DNA of 6,232 nucleotides from an uncultured bacterium (GCA_903954205.1 CAJBMR010000446.1:1-6232); one strand, 5' to 3'. Shown: positions 1-6,149, counted from the first letter of the stretch. Numbers and translations: made by a program. Notes: a model not told the origin generated them from the sequence alone.

Positions 1-10
1 CACGCACTGA

Positions 11-46
11 CAGGAGGCCCGGTCCCCTTGGGGGCCGGGCCTCCTG
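11..46. terminator. GC-rich hairpin, probable terminator of a gene left of the window
   Basis: Positions 11-22 pair perfectly with 35-46 (12 bp). The stem can continue through a T-G pair at 23/34 and C-G pairs at 24-26/31-33, leaving a four-base loop at 27-30. There is no T-tract on either side, which is common for actinobacterial terminators. The gene it would serve lies outside the window, so the direction cannot be fixed; a rightward gene ending just before position 1 is the simplest reading. Confidence 0.7.
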
Positions 47-80
47 CTGTGCGGGGTGAGCGTCGCATCCTCGCCGTCGT

Positions 81-177
81 CCCTGCCTCCGCCTCCGCGC
101 CCCTGCCTCCGCCGCACGCCCCCTCCGCCCCCCTCCGCCGCGCCTCCGCCCCCGCTCCGCCGCCGCGCCCCTCCGCC
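81..177. repeat. C-rich low-complexity tract with repeated CCTCCGCC
   Basis: The octamer CCTCCGCC occurs exactly at 86, 106, 122, 132, 143 and 170, with near copies at 92 and 154. Runs of three to six C begin at 81, 100, 119, 128, 149 and 168, several of them 19-21 bases apart. The plus strand is C/T-rich and the minus strand is correspondingly G-rich. Open frames through it encode only Pro/Arg/Ala-rich low-complexity peptide and look non-coding. The function is unknown; it could be a slipped-strand expansion in an intergenic region. Confidence 0.6.
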
Positions 178-364
178 TCGCCGCCGCAAGAACGACGCTT
201 CGGGACGCTTGAACGCCGCCCGGAGTGACCCCAATCGTCGGCTTCCCTCGAGGCCTCCACGACTTCTGAGGCGTCGGCCTTATCCACAGCGTCGCCTGGC
301 TCCCGTGATCCACCGCCCTTGAGCTGCTGCCACCGCTCGGCTGGAGGGCAGGCGAGGGTGCGGC
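178..364. other. Non-coding leader upstream of the DUF559 gene
   Basis: No convincing gene is seen here. A TTG-started frame beginning at 319 overlaps the real gene in another phase and gives an Arg-rich, family-less peptide. The stretch holds the DnaA-box-like site at 280-288 and a GAGGG ribosome-binding site at 354-358. I could not identify a clear -35/-10 pair. Confidence 0.5.
280..288 (+). promoter_or_regulatory. DnaA-box-like site TTATCCACA
   Basis: TTATCCACA is a perfect match to the classical high-affinity DnaA box (TTATNCACA). Only one copy was seen in the window, without AT-rich DNA, a dnaA or dnaN gene, or clustered boxes, so it is not a replication origin. It lies 77 bp before the start of the nuclease-like gene and could be a regulatory DnaA site or a chance match. 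Confidence 0.4.
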
Positions 365-1384
365 ATGCCTCACGCATCCTTCGCAGCACTCTCAGACAGC
401 ATTGCGGCGTTCTGTCAGGAATCGACGTTCACGGTCGGGCAGGCGGCCGAGCACGGCCTGTCGCGGCGTCGCCTCGCACGAGCAGCCGACGCCGGAGCAT
501 TGCACCGGGTCGCTCGGGGCACGTACGCGCTCCACGGCGAGCCGCTCGATCTCGCTCGACACCATGTGGGCCGGCTGCAGAGTCGCGGCATCGACGCCGT
601 CCTCGGGGGTGTGAGCGCCGCATCCATCTGGGGGGTGCCGGCTTTCGGGAGCGACGCACCGCTCCCGGACCAGCCGTTGACGATCCTCGTGCGGCGAGAT
701 GCCGGTGTCCGCCAGGGGGCGAGACACGGCGTACGCCTGAGGGTGGCGGATTTGAGCCCCACGGACGTCACGTCCGTCGCAGGTGTGCCGATCACTCGGC
801 CGCTGCGCACGGGTGTAGATCTCGCTCGGGAGTTTGGTCGGTGCAGGGCCTCAGCGCTCGTTCCCCTGTCGGGGGGTGTGCGCGCAGAAGCGGCCTTGAG
901 CCTGTCAGGTGACGGCCCCGTGAGCCCCCACGATGTGACCCACCACCTGACGATCGACGAAGAGCTGCGTCGGCGTCTCCTCGCTGAACTCGACGAGGTC
1001 CTGGTGCGGGTCAACTCGCGCGGCATGGCCTGGGTGCGTCAGGTGATTGCTGATGTCGAGCCGCTTCTTGAGTCAGTCCTCGAGGGGATTGCGTGGTCGG
1101 TTCTGACAGTCGCCGACCTCCCACGGCCCCATCCGCAAGCATGGGTTGCGGGGCGCAGCGGCCGGCGCTACCGGGTCGACTTCCTCTTCGATCAACGGGT
1201 CATTCTCGAGGCGGACGGTGCCGTGAAGTACGCCGACAGGACTCCGTGGGAGGAGAAGCAGCGTCAGTCTGACCTCGAGGCGGCGGGCTTCTGGGTGGTG
1301 CGTTGCTCGTGGGAAGAGATCATCCATCGCCCGCATGAGGTCATTGCCCGGATCTGCCTTGCCCTTGGGCGGTCCGCTCTGTGA
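365..1384 (+). CDS. AbiEi-like antitoxin domain / DUF559 endonuclease-fold protein (orphan)
   Basis: A 339-residue protein. Residues 20-60 look like the AbiEi-type winged-helix domain: an HGLSRRRLARAADAGALHRV helix-turn-helix followed by RGTYAL. Residues 60-160 resemble the AbiEi-like middle region (GVSAASIWG, ITRPLRTGVDLAR). Residues 235-335 form a DUF559/Vsr-like PD-(D/E)XK fold, with E237 in a pre-motif helix, D272 in VDFLF, E282 and D284 in LEADG, K288, then E297 and D303, and a strand ending RCSWEEI. All expected acidic and Lys positions appear present, so it may be a functional nuclease or DNA-binding protein; activity is inferred. The ATG at 365 is supported by GAGGG at 354-358, six bases upstream. 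It is monocistronic and convergent with livF. No AbiEii nucleotidyltransferase toxin is adjacent, so the type IV toxin-antitoxin label some databases give this family should not be taken literally. Substrate and role are unknown. Confidence 0.85.
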   Translation: MPHASFAALSDSIAAFCQESTFTVGQAAEHGLSRRRLARAADAGALHRVARGTYALHGEPLDLARHHVGRLQSRGIDAVLGGVSAASIWGVPAFGSDAPLPDQPLTILVRRDAGVRQGARHGVRLRVADLSPTDVTSVAGVPITRPLRTGVDLAREFGRCRASALVPLSGGVRAEAALSLSGDGPVSPHDVTHHLTIDEELRRRLLAELDEVLVRVNSRGMAWVRQVIADVEPLLESVLEGIAWSVLTVADLPRPHPQAWVAGRSGRRYRVDFLFDQRVILEADGAVKYADRTPWEEKQRQSDLEAAGFWVVRCSWEEIIHRPHEVIARICLALGRSAL

Positions 1385-1421
1385 CATGTCGGAGGGACAC
1401 TGCCGCTAGTTGGGGAGCGGT

Positions 1422-1474
1422 ACTCGCCGGGGCGTGGAACTCGCCAGGAACGCGGGACTCGTCGGGAAAACGAC
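1422..1474. repeat. Three degenerate 17-18 bp direct repeats
   Basis: Units begin at 1422, 1439 and 1457 with ACTCGCCGGG, ACTCGCCAGG and ACTCGTCGGG, spaced 17 and 18 bp. They lie in the gap between two convergent genes, and the last unit runs into the left arm of the inverted repeat at 1466. The copies are short and imperfect, so this may be decayed repeat DNA with no function. Confidence 0.4.
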
Positions 1475-1523
1475 CGCTGGGGACACTTTTGGCCGTGCAG
1501 GAGCGTCCCGAAGGGTCGTTTTC
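1466..1523. terminator. Long inverted repeat between convergent genes, candidate bidirectional terminator
   Basis: GAAAACGACC at 1466-1475 is perfectly complementary to GGTCGTTTTC at 1514-1523. Inside, GGGAC at 1480-1484 pairs with GTCCC at 1505-1509, giving a nested stem with a loop of about 20 bases. Each outer arm ends in a run of four A or T, giving a short U-run on either transcript. It lies 81 bp after the nuclease-like gene and 31 bp after livF, a good place for a shared terminator. The long loop is atypical, and it could instead be a dispersed intergenic repeat. Confidence 0.5.
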
Positions 1524-1554
1524 GCGGGGTTTGAGGAGGGGTGGAGTGTGGCGA

Positions 1555-2412
1555 CTAGGCCTTGGCGAGCGTGCCGAGGTAGAGCTCGATGACCTTGGGG
1601 TCGTTGGCGAGTTCTGCACCCGTGCCCGTGTAGGCGTTCTTGCCCTGGTCGAGGACGTATCCGCGGTCCACGATCTGCAGGCATCGAGCGGCGTTCTGCT
1701 CCACGATGACGACAGTGACGCCAGCGGCATTGATGCCTTTGACGTTGACGAAGACCTCATCCTGAAGTGCGGGGGAGAGGCCAGCGCTCGGCTCGTCGAG
1801 GAGCAGCACGCTGGGGTCCATCATCAACGCGCGACCCATGGCCACCATTTGGCGCTCCCCACCCGAGAGGGAGCCGGCTCGCTGCTTGCGGCGGTCCGCC
1901 ATCGTGGGGAAGATCGCTGCGACGCGCTCAAACTGCTGGTTAAAGAGTTTGGGATTCTGGAAGCAGCCCACCTGGAAGTTCTCCTCGATGGTGAGCGAGG
2001 GGAAGACGTTGTTGTTCTGCGGGACGAAGCCCACACCCTCCTTGACGAGCGCGTCCGCGCGAAGGTTGGTGATGTCGCGACCGCGCAGGGTGACCTTGCC
2101 AGAGTGCACGCGGACAAGGCCAAACATCGCCTTGAGGAGGGTCGACTTGCCGGCACCGTTGGGGCCGATGATGCCGACGAGCTCGCCTTCCTTGGCCGTG
2201 AGTGAGCAGCCATTGAGGATGTTGACGCCGGGGAAGTAGCCGGCCGTGAGGTCGTCCGCGTGTAGGACGTAGGCCTCATCGCCCGGCACCATGGCACCAG
2301 GCTGGCTGAGCTGCTCCGCGTTGAGGTCGATCTCCTGCTCGAAGACGGGGAGCTCACCGGGGTCGTTGTCTTCCCCCGGTTGGATGCCTGCCCTCGGGTC
2401 GAAGCCGCTCAT
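1555..2412 (-). CDS. livF: Branched-chain amino-acid-type ABC transporter ATPase LivF, with acidic N-terminal extension
   Basis: A cytoplasmic ATPase that would pair with LivG to drive the LivH/LivM permease. In the 285-residue product, Walker A is GPNGAGKST (83-91), the Q-loop Gln is Q132, the signature LSGGE is 182-186 and Walker B VLLLDE ends at D206/E207. Q239 in VEQN stands at the switch-His position, which is normal for LivF. The C-terminal DRGYVLDQG and IELYLG are also LivF-like. LivF proteins are usually about 235 residues; here the fold starts near residue 47, preceded by an Asp/Glu-rich stretch without recognisable domain. The long start is supported because its ATG overlaps the livG stop as ATGA (2409-2412) and is preceded by GGAGGGG. 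A start at M41 (245 residues) would match family length but lose that coupling. It is the last gene of the operon. Confidence 0.95.
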   Translation of the reverse strand: MSGFDPRAGIQPGEDNDPGELPVFEQEIDLNAEQLSQPGAMVPGDEAYVLHADDLTAGYFPGVNILNGCSLTAKEGELVGIIGPNGAGKSTLLKAMFGLVRVHSGKVTLRGRDITNLRADALVKEGVGFVPQNNNVFPSLTIEENFQVGCFQNPKLFNQQFERVAAIFPTMADRRKQRAGSLSGGERQMVAMGRALMMDPSVLLLDEPSAGLSPALQDEVFVNVKGINAAGVTVVIVEQNAARCLQIVDRGYVLDQGKNAYTGTGAELANDPKVIELYLGTLAKA

Positions 2413-3293
2413 GATGATGTCCCCTCCGTGAGCGAATCCCCGCTTGCCGTGAGCTGCTGGTCGTGGTGCGCTCCGAGGTAGGCGTCAATGACGCGCTGGT
2501 CGCGCATGACCGTGTCTGGCGTACCCTCGGCGATGATCTTGCCCTGTGCCATGACGATGACCCAGTCGCTCACATCACGGACCATGTCCATGTCGTGTTC
2601 GACGAAGACCACCGTGGTCCCCTCTTCGCGGATATCTCGGATGTGATCGAGGAGGCTCTGCTTCAGAGCGGGATTGACACCCGCCATCGGCTCATCGAGC
2701 ATGACGAGTTCGGGCTGGAGCATGAGAGCGCGTGCCATCTCGAGGAGCTTGCGCTGGCCGCCCGAGAGTGAGCCAGCGAAATCCTGCGCCTTGGCGGCGA
2801 GGTTGAAGCGTTCGAGGAGCACCATGGCGCGCTCCCTGTTCTTCTTCTCCTGCGCCTTCCAGGTGAACGGGAACACCGAGGCAACCATGCTCTCGCCGGT
2901 TTGACCGCCGGCGCCGAGAAGCATGTTGTCCATCACCGTGAGACGGGACAGGCTCTTGGTCAACTGGAAGGTGCGGACCATGCCCTTGCGAGCGAGCCGG
3001 TGGGGCGCCGTGTTGGTGATCGTGACTCCTGCGAAGGACCACGTGCCGGCGTCAGCCTTGTCGAACCCGCTGAGCACATTGAAGAAGGTCGACTTGCCCG
3101 CACCGTTAGGCCCAATGAGGGCGGTGATGGCGCCCTTCTGAATCTCGACGTGCGTCACATCCACCGCTACGAGACCCCCGAAGTGGCGGTTGACACCGTC
3201 GGCGATCAGCAGGGGCTCTGGTTTAGCCGCCCCTGGCTCTGGAGAGACAGTTGCAAGTGCGGAGACGGCCTGGGCCGCGAGCTCACCGGGCAT
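2409..3293 (-). CDS. livG: Branched-chain amino-acid-type ABC transporter ATPase LivG
   Basis: The second ATPase of the importer, 294 residues. Walker A is GPNGAGKST (61-69), the Q-loop Gln is Q110 in RTFQ, the signature LSGGQ is 176-180, Walker B VMLDE ends at D200/E201, and the switch His is H233 in VEHDMD. The insert around 128-150 between Q-loop and signature, and the AGVNPAL D-loop (204-210), are typical of LivG. The fold begins near residue 28; the preceding Ala/Pro/Glu-rich stretch is an unstructured-looking addition to the usual 255-residue protein. The ATG at 3293 lies inside the end of livM (11 bp overlap) with AAAGGAG about ten bases upstream. The last bases overlap the livF start by 4 bp, so the two ATPases are probably made in a coupled ratio. 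All catalytic residues are present. Confidence 0.96.
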   Translation of the reverse strand: MPGELAAQAVSALATVSPEPGAAKPEPLLIADGVNRHFGGLVAVDVTHVEIQKGAITALIGPNGAGKSTFFNVLSGFDKADAGTWSFAGVTITNTAPHRLARKGMVRTFQLTKSLSRLTVMDNMLLGAGGQTGESMVASVFPFTWKAQEKKNRERAMVLLERFNLAAKAQDFAGSLSGGQRKLLEMARALMLQPELVMLDEPMAGVNPALKQSLLDHIRDIREEGTTVVFVEHDMDMVRDVSDWVIVMAQGKIIAEGTPDTVMRDQRVIDAYLGAHHDQQLTASGDSLTEGTSS

Positions 3294-4281
3294 CGAGGGC
3301 CAACTCCTTTTTGTCTCCGAGGATCCCCTGTGGGCGGAAGATCATCAGAAGCATGAGTCCGACCCCCACCAGGATGAAGCGGATGGGACCGACCTGAGTG
3401 GGCTCAAGGAAGGTAATGGTGCCGTTGTCGATGAGCAGGAGCAGGAACTGCTCGATGAAGACCAGCAGGAACCAGAAGATGAGGGCTCCGATGACGGGTC
3501 CCATGACGCGGGCCGCGCCGCCCAGGATGAGGATCGTGTAGCAGAAGAACGTGAAGGCCGGCACGAACGAATCGGGCTGAACCGACTGTTTGGCCACCGC
3601 CCAGAAGATGCCGCCGATGGTGCCGAAGATGCCGCCGAGGATGAGCGCCTGCATCTTGCGCAGGTAGGTGCTCTTGCCGAGCGAGCGCACCGCATCCTCG
3701 TCCTCGCGGATGCCCTTCAGGACACGGCCCCAGGGGCTGCGCATGAGCGCCCAGGTGAGGAGGAGGAGCAACGCGATGACGACCCAACCCACGGTGACGA
3801 CCCAGACGTCGTTGCGGGTGTAGCTCAGGGGACCGAAGTCGAAGCGGTCCTGCTGGGGGAAGGGGTTGATGGCGTAGAACTCCTCGCCCATCTTGCCGTT
3901 GATGCCCTGTGCTCCACCCAGTGCATCGGTGGACTTGAAGACGAGGCGAATGATCTCGCCGGCCGCGATGGTGACGATGGCAAGGTAGTCAGCGCGCAAT
4001 CGGAGTGTGGGTACGCCGAGGATCAGTGCAAGGACGACGGACAGGAGGAGCGCGTAGATGATCGCAACCCAGAGATTGGGTACGAAAGCACTGCCCTGCC
4101 ACTGGACCATGAAGACGCCGATGGCGTAGGAGCCGACGGCCACGAAGGCGATCTGGCCGAAGTTGAGCAGGCCTGTGTAGCCGAACTGGATGTTGAGGCC
4201 CATGGTGGCGAGCAGGTAGATGATCGCCGTGACCCCGATGGCCTGTGAGATGGCCTGCGTGAGGACGAATCCCATGTCCAT
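3283..4281 (-). CDS. livM: Branched-chain amino-acid-type ABC transporter permease LivM
   Basis: An integral membrane subunit of 332 residues, a usual length for bacterial LivM. Hydrophobic segments lie at about 8-28, 36-60, 69-92, 97-116, 158-178, 211-229, 239-256, 260-285 and 300-314. The family motif GYTGLLNFGQIAF is at 34-46. The cytoplasmic EAA-like coupling loop, RSPWGRVLKGIREDEDAVRS (181-200), would contact the ATPases. RFILVGVGLMLLMIFRPQGI at the C-terminus matches the conserved end of this permease family. The ATG at 4281 is one base after the livH stop, with GGAGAGG at 4292-4298; a second in-frame ATG two codons later is possible. The product would dimerise with LivH to form the translocation path. 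The substrate cannot be read from the permease alone; urea or other amides are conceivable within this family. Confidence 0.95.
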   Translation of the reverse strand: MDMGFVLTQAISQAIGVTAIIYLLATMGLNIQFGYTGLLNFGQIAFVAVGSYAIGVFMVQWQGSAFVPNLWVAIIYALLLSVVLALILGVPTLRLRADYLAIVTIAAGEIIRLVFKSTDALGGAQGINGKMGEEFYAINPFPQQDRFDFGPLSYTRNDVWVVTVGWVVIALLLLLTWALMRSPWGRVLKGIREDEDAVRSLGKSTYLRKMQALILGGIFGTIGGIFWAVAKQSVQPDSFVPAFTFFCYTILILGGAARVMGPVIGALIFWFLLVFIEQFLLLLIDNGTITFLEPTQVGPIRFILVGVGLMLLMIFRPQGILGDKKELALDAR

Positions 4282-4282
4282 G

Positions 4283-5578
4283 TCAGCCCACCCTCTCCGG
4301 TCGACCGAGCAGTCCTTGCGGTCGTATCAGCAGCAGCACGATCATGAGGAAAAGCGCCGAGGCGGTCTTGAGTTCCGGCGGCACAATAAGCGTGCTCAAC
4401 TGCACGGTGATCCCCACCACGAATGACCCGAGGATCGCTCCGCTGATGGTGCCGAGGCCGCCGAGGACCACCGCGGCGAACAGCGTGAGCAGGAGGAATT
4501 GACCCATCGTCCACACGACGTTCTGGGTCATGCCGAGGAAGACGCCCGCGTAGGCGGCTAGCAGCGCGCCGAGAACCCAGACGACCGAGATGACTCTCTC
4601 GACGTTGACTCCAGATGCCGAGGCAAGGGCGGGGTTGTCGGAGACGGCTCGGGTGGCCTTGCCCAGGCGCGATCCCTTGAGCCACGCGACCGAAGCCACG
4701 AGGAAGAGCACCGCGATGATGGACAGCACGATCGCCTTGGGCGTGACGAAGATGGGCCCGAGGTCGATGCCGGGCTGACCGGCGAACTGGGCGTAACTCA
4801 CCGGAGATCCGCCGAAGAAGAAGAGGATCGTGTAGCGCAGCGCGATCCCGAGGCCGATGCTGACGATCATCGCCGCGATGAGGCCGGTGCCTCGCTTGCG
4901 CAGAGGCTTCCAGAGGACTTGGTTCTGGCCCCAGCCCCACAGCGCCGCACTGATGACGATGCCGATCGGCGCCGCGATGAGGAGGTTGAGGCCGAGGGTG
5001 GTGTTGAGGACCAGGGTGGTGAAGGCGCCCAACGTGATGAGTTCGCCGTGGGCGAAGTTGCTCAGGCCAGTGGTGCCGAAGATGAGGCTGAGACCGAGAG
5101 CTCCGAGCGCGATGATGAGCGAGAGGATGATGCCGTCGACGATGAGCTGGAGAACCCGTTCCACGGTGATGCCCGCAAGAATTCCCCCGCTGTCTGAACC
5201 GCCGGAGTCACCGCCTTCACCCGCCGGGACCACGGGGAAGAGCGCCTTCTTGTCCCCTTGGAGGACGTTGATACTGCGCTCGGGACCGCCCTTGATCTCT
5301 ACGCCGATCGGCAGGGTCGCCACGTCGACCGTGGCGGTGTACTTGCCGGGCTCAGGCACCTCGATGGTCGCCAGGCCCTCGGCATCGGTTTCAGCGGAAC
5401 CCGTGAAGCCCTCGGCATTCGTCACGTTGACCGTTACGCCCGAAACGGGCGATTTATCGGCTCCGGTCACGACCGCCGTGATCGAGGCACCCTCCGCCTG
5501 GGCGGGGCCGAACCCCAAGAGGCCGGCAGCGATGAAGCCCACCAGGACCAGGACGATACGGGTTATTCCCCGATGCAC
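4283..5578 (-). CDS. livH: ABC transporter permease LivH fused to an N-terminal secreted-type beta domain
   Basis: From the GTG at 5578 the product is 431 residues. Residues 1-28 form a signal peptide (basic HRGITR, hydrophobic core, AQA before E29). Residues 30-117 look like a carboxypeptidase-regulatory or transthyretin-like beta-sandwich: ITAVVTGADKSPVSGVTVNV, then TDAEGLATIEVPEPGKYTATV. A Gly/Ser linker (118-134) leads to the permease core from about 137, with the LivH motif GTTGLSNFAHGELITLGAF (168-186), the coupling loop KGSRLGKATRAVSDNPALAS (301-320) and RPQGLLG near the end. Ordinary LivH has about 300 residues and lacks the first 135. The frame stays open to an ATG at 5710, but that would overlap the thioesterase and bury the signal peptide, whereas GTG 5578 has AGGAGG just upstream. 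First gene of the operon. The beta domain should face the outside; its role is unknown. Confidence 0.93.
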   Translation of the reverse strand: MHRGITRIVLVLVGFIAAGLLGFGPAQAEGASITAVVTGADKSPVSGVTVNVTNAEGFTGSAETDAEGLATIEVPEPGKYTATVDVATLPIGVEIKGGPERSINVLQGDKKALFPVVPAGEGGDSGGSDSGGILAGITVERVLQLIVDGIILSLIIALGALGLSLIFGTTGLSNFAHGELITLGAFTTLVLNTTLGLNLLIAAPIGIVISAALWGWGQNQVLWKPLRKRGTGLIAAMIVSIGLGIALRYTILFFFGGSPVSYAQFAGQPGIDLGPIFVTPKAIVLSIIAVLFLVASVAWLKGSRLGKATRAVSDNPALASASGVNVERVISVVWVLGALLAAYAGVFLGMTQNVVWTMGQFLLLTLFAAVVLGGLGTISGAILGSFVVGITVQLSTLIVPPELKTASALFLMIVLLLIRPQGLLGRPERVG

Positions 5579-5582
5579 TCGG

Positions 5583-5588
5583 CCTCCT
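5583..5588 (-). promoter_or_regulatory. Ribosome-binding site that fixes the livH start
   Basis: AGGAGG on the minus strand, four bases before the GTG at 5578. The spacing is slightly short but the match is perfect. It places the signal peptide at the N-terminus and argues against the longer in-frame ATG at 5710. Confidence 0.75.
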
Positions 5589-5597
5589 GACGATAAC

Positions 5598-5616
5598 GGG
5601 GCCCGGACCGGGCCCC
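5598..5616. promoter_or_regulatory. 19-bp perfect palindrome in the presumed livH leader
   Basis: GGGGCCCGG, a central A, then CCGGGCCCC: two perfect 9-bp arms. As RNA it would form an 8-bp GC-only stem with a three-base loop, ending nine bases before the livH ribosome-binding site. Between candidate promoter and start it could be an operator for a dimeric regulator, a transcript-stabilising hairpin or an attenuator. There is no U-tract, so simple intrinsic termination is less likely. Confidence 0.5.
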
Positions 5617-5629
5617 AGCGGCGAACGCG

Positions 5630-5658
5630 AGCATAGTCGGCGGGTGAGGCAGGGGAAA
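5630..5658 (-). promoter_or_regulatory. Candidate promoter of the liv operon
   Basis: On the minus strand TATGCT (5635-5630) resembles a -10 box. TTTCCC (5658-5653) stands 17 bp upstream as a weak -35. A start near 5623 would give a leader of about 45 bases holding the palindrome at 5598-5616. The 121-bp gap after the thioesterase gene makes a separate promoter plausible, but the match is weak and readthrough from the thioesterase cannot be excluded. Confidence 0.35.
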
Positions 5659-5699
5659 CCCATTGCCGCATTCGCGATGAAGCTGTGATGAGCACCGGG

Positions 5700-6143
5700 T
5701 TAGCTGGCATCCCTGAGGAAGCAGGTCAGTCGAGCGGTGCACACGGGCCTGTCCTCCTCATCGGTCACGGCGATCTGCGTGGTCACGAGGGTGCGCCCCA
5801 CGGACAGTGGCGTCGCGATGGCGGTCACCCACCCGTCACGGGCGGAGCGATGGTGGGTGCACGAGAGCTCGATGCCGACCGCGAAGCGGCCGGGGCCGGC
5901 GTTGAGATTGGCCAAGACCGATCCGACGCTCTCAGCCAGGACGGCACTCGCGCCGCCGTGGAGGAGCCCGAACGGCTGGGTGTTGCCCACGACGGGGATG
6001 CGGGCCACGACGCGCTGGGGTGTGGTCTCAAGCCACTCCATGCCCATGCGCTCGCCCAGGCCGCCTCGGTCGGCGGCCGCAATGTGGCTGAGCACGTCTT
6101 CCTGTGAGTCAGGATCCGTCGCGGGCGAGGAGGAGTCGGCCAT
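5700..6143 (-). CDS. Hotdog-fold acyl-CoA thioesterase, YdiI/EntH (PaaI-like) type
   Basis: A 147-residue cytoplasmic hotdog thioesterase of the usual family length. The active-site segment TQPFGLLHGGASAVLAESVG (55-74) closely matches the E. coli YdiI and EntH motif as I remember it: Q56, H62 with G63-G64, and the catalytic E71 are all present. GIELSCTHHRSARDG (90-104) matches the second conserved block, and TARLTCFL ends the last strand. YdiI (MenI) hydrolyses 1,4-dihydroxy-2-naphthoyl-CoA in menaquinone synthesis and EntH proofreads enterobactin synthesis. A menaquinone role is attractive for an actinobacterium but paralogues are common, so no symbol is given. The ATG at 6143 has no ribosome-binding site; instead a TAGGCT -10 box ends seven bases upstream, implying a leaderless mRNA. 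It is divergent from polA and followed by the liv operon on the same strand. Confidence 0.9.
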   Translation of the reverse strand: MADSSSPATDPDSQEDVLSHIAAADRGGLGERMGMEWLETTPQRVVARIPVVGNTQPFGLLHGGASAVLAESVGSVLANLNAGPGRFAVGIELSCTHHRSARDGWVTAIATPLSVGRTLVTTQIAVTDEEDRPVCTARLTCFLRDAS

Positions 6144-6149
6144 GGGGCC

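Noticed and set aside
81..177. Canonical G-quadruplex on the minus strand
   Set aside because: Most gaps between runs of three or more G are about 14-16 bases, too long for the standard G3 with loops of 1-7.
280..288. Chromosomal replication origin
   Set aside because: There is one box only, with no AT-rich unwinding region and no dnaA, dnaN or rnpA/rpmH neighbours.
56..322. Small Pro/Arg-rich open frame through the C-rich tract
   Set aside because: The peptide is low complexity and simply reads the repeats; no ribosome-binding site or family was seen.
1381..2205. Plus-strand open frame of 274 codons running into livF
   Set aside because: Most of it is antisense to clear LivF motifs and the product shows no recognisable domain; high GC keeps such frames open.
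2409..2412. Missing switch histidine in LivF as a defect
   Set aside because: VEQN, with Gln at that position, is the normal state in LivF, so this is not a loss of function.
3190..4248. Long plus-strand open frame of 352 codons opposite livM and livG
   Set aside because: It is the mirror of the hydrophobic LivM codons, giving an extremely Asp/Glu-rich product with no family features; the minus strand encodes a textbook permease.
4023..4940. Minus-strand 305-codon frame in a second phase across livH and livM
   Set aside because: It is Arg/His/Ser-rich and out of phase with two well-supported genes, so it is a compositional artefact.
4857..5636. Plus-strand open frame of 259 codons opposite livH
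   Set aside because: Its product is a Pro/Ser/Thr/Arg-rich antisense shadow; the minus strand carries the signal peptide, beta domain and permease.
5579..5710. livH starting at the ATG at 5710
   Set aside because: That start overlaps the thioesterase end and puts 44 Arg/Ser-rich residues before an obvious signal peptide; the GTG at 5578 has a ribosome-binding site.
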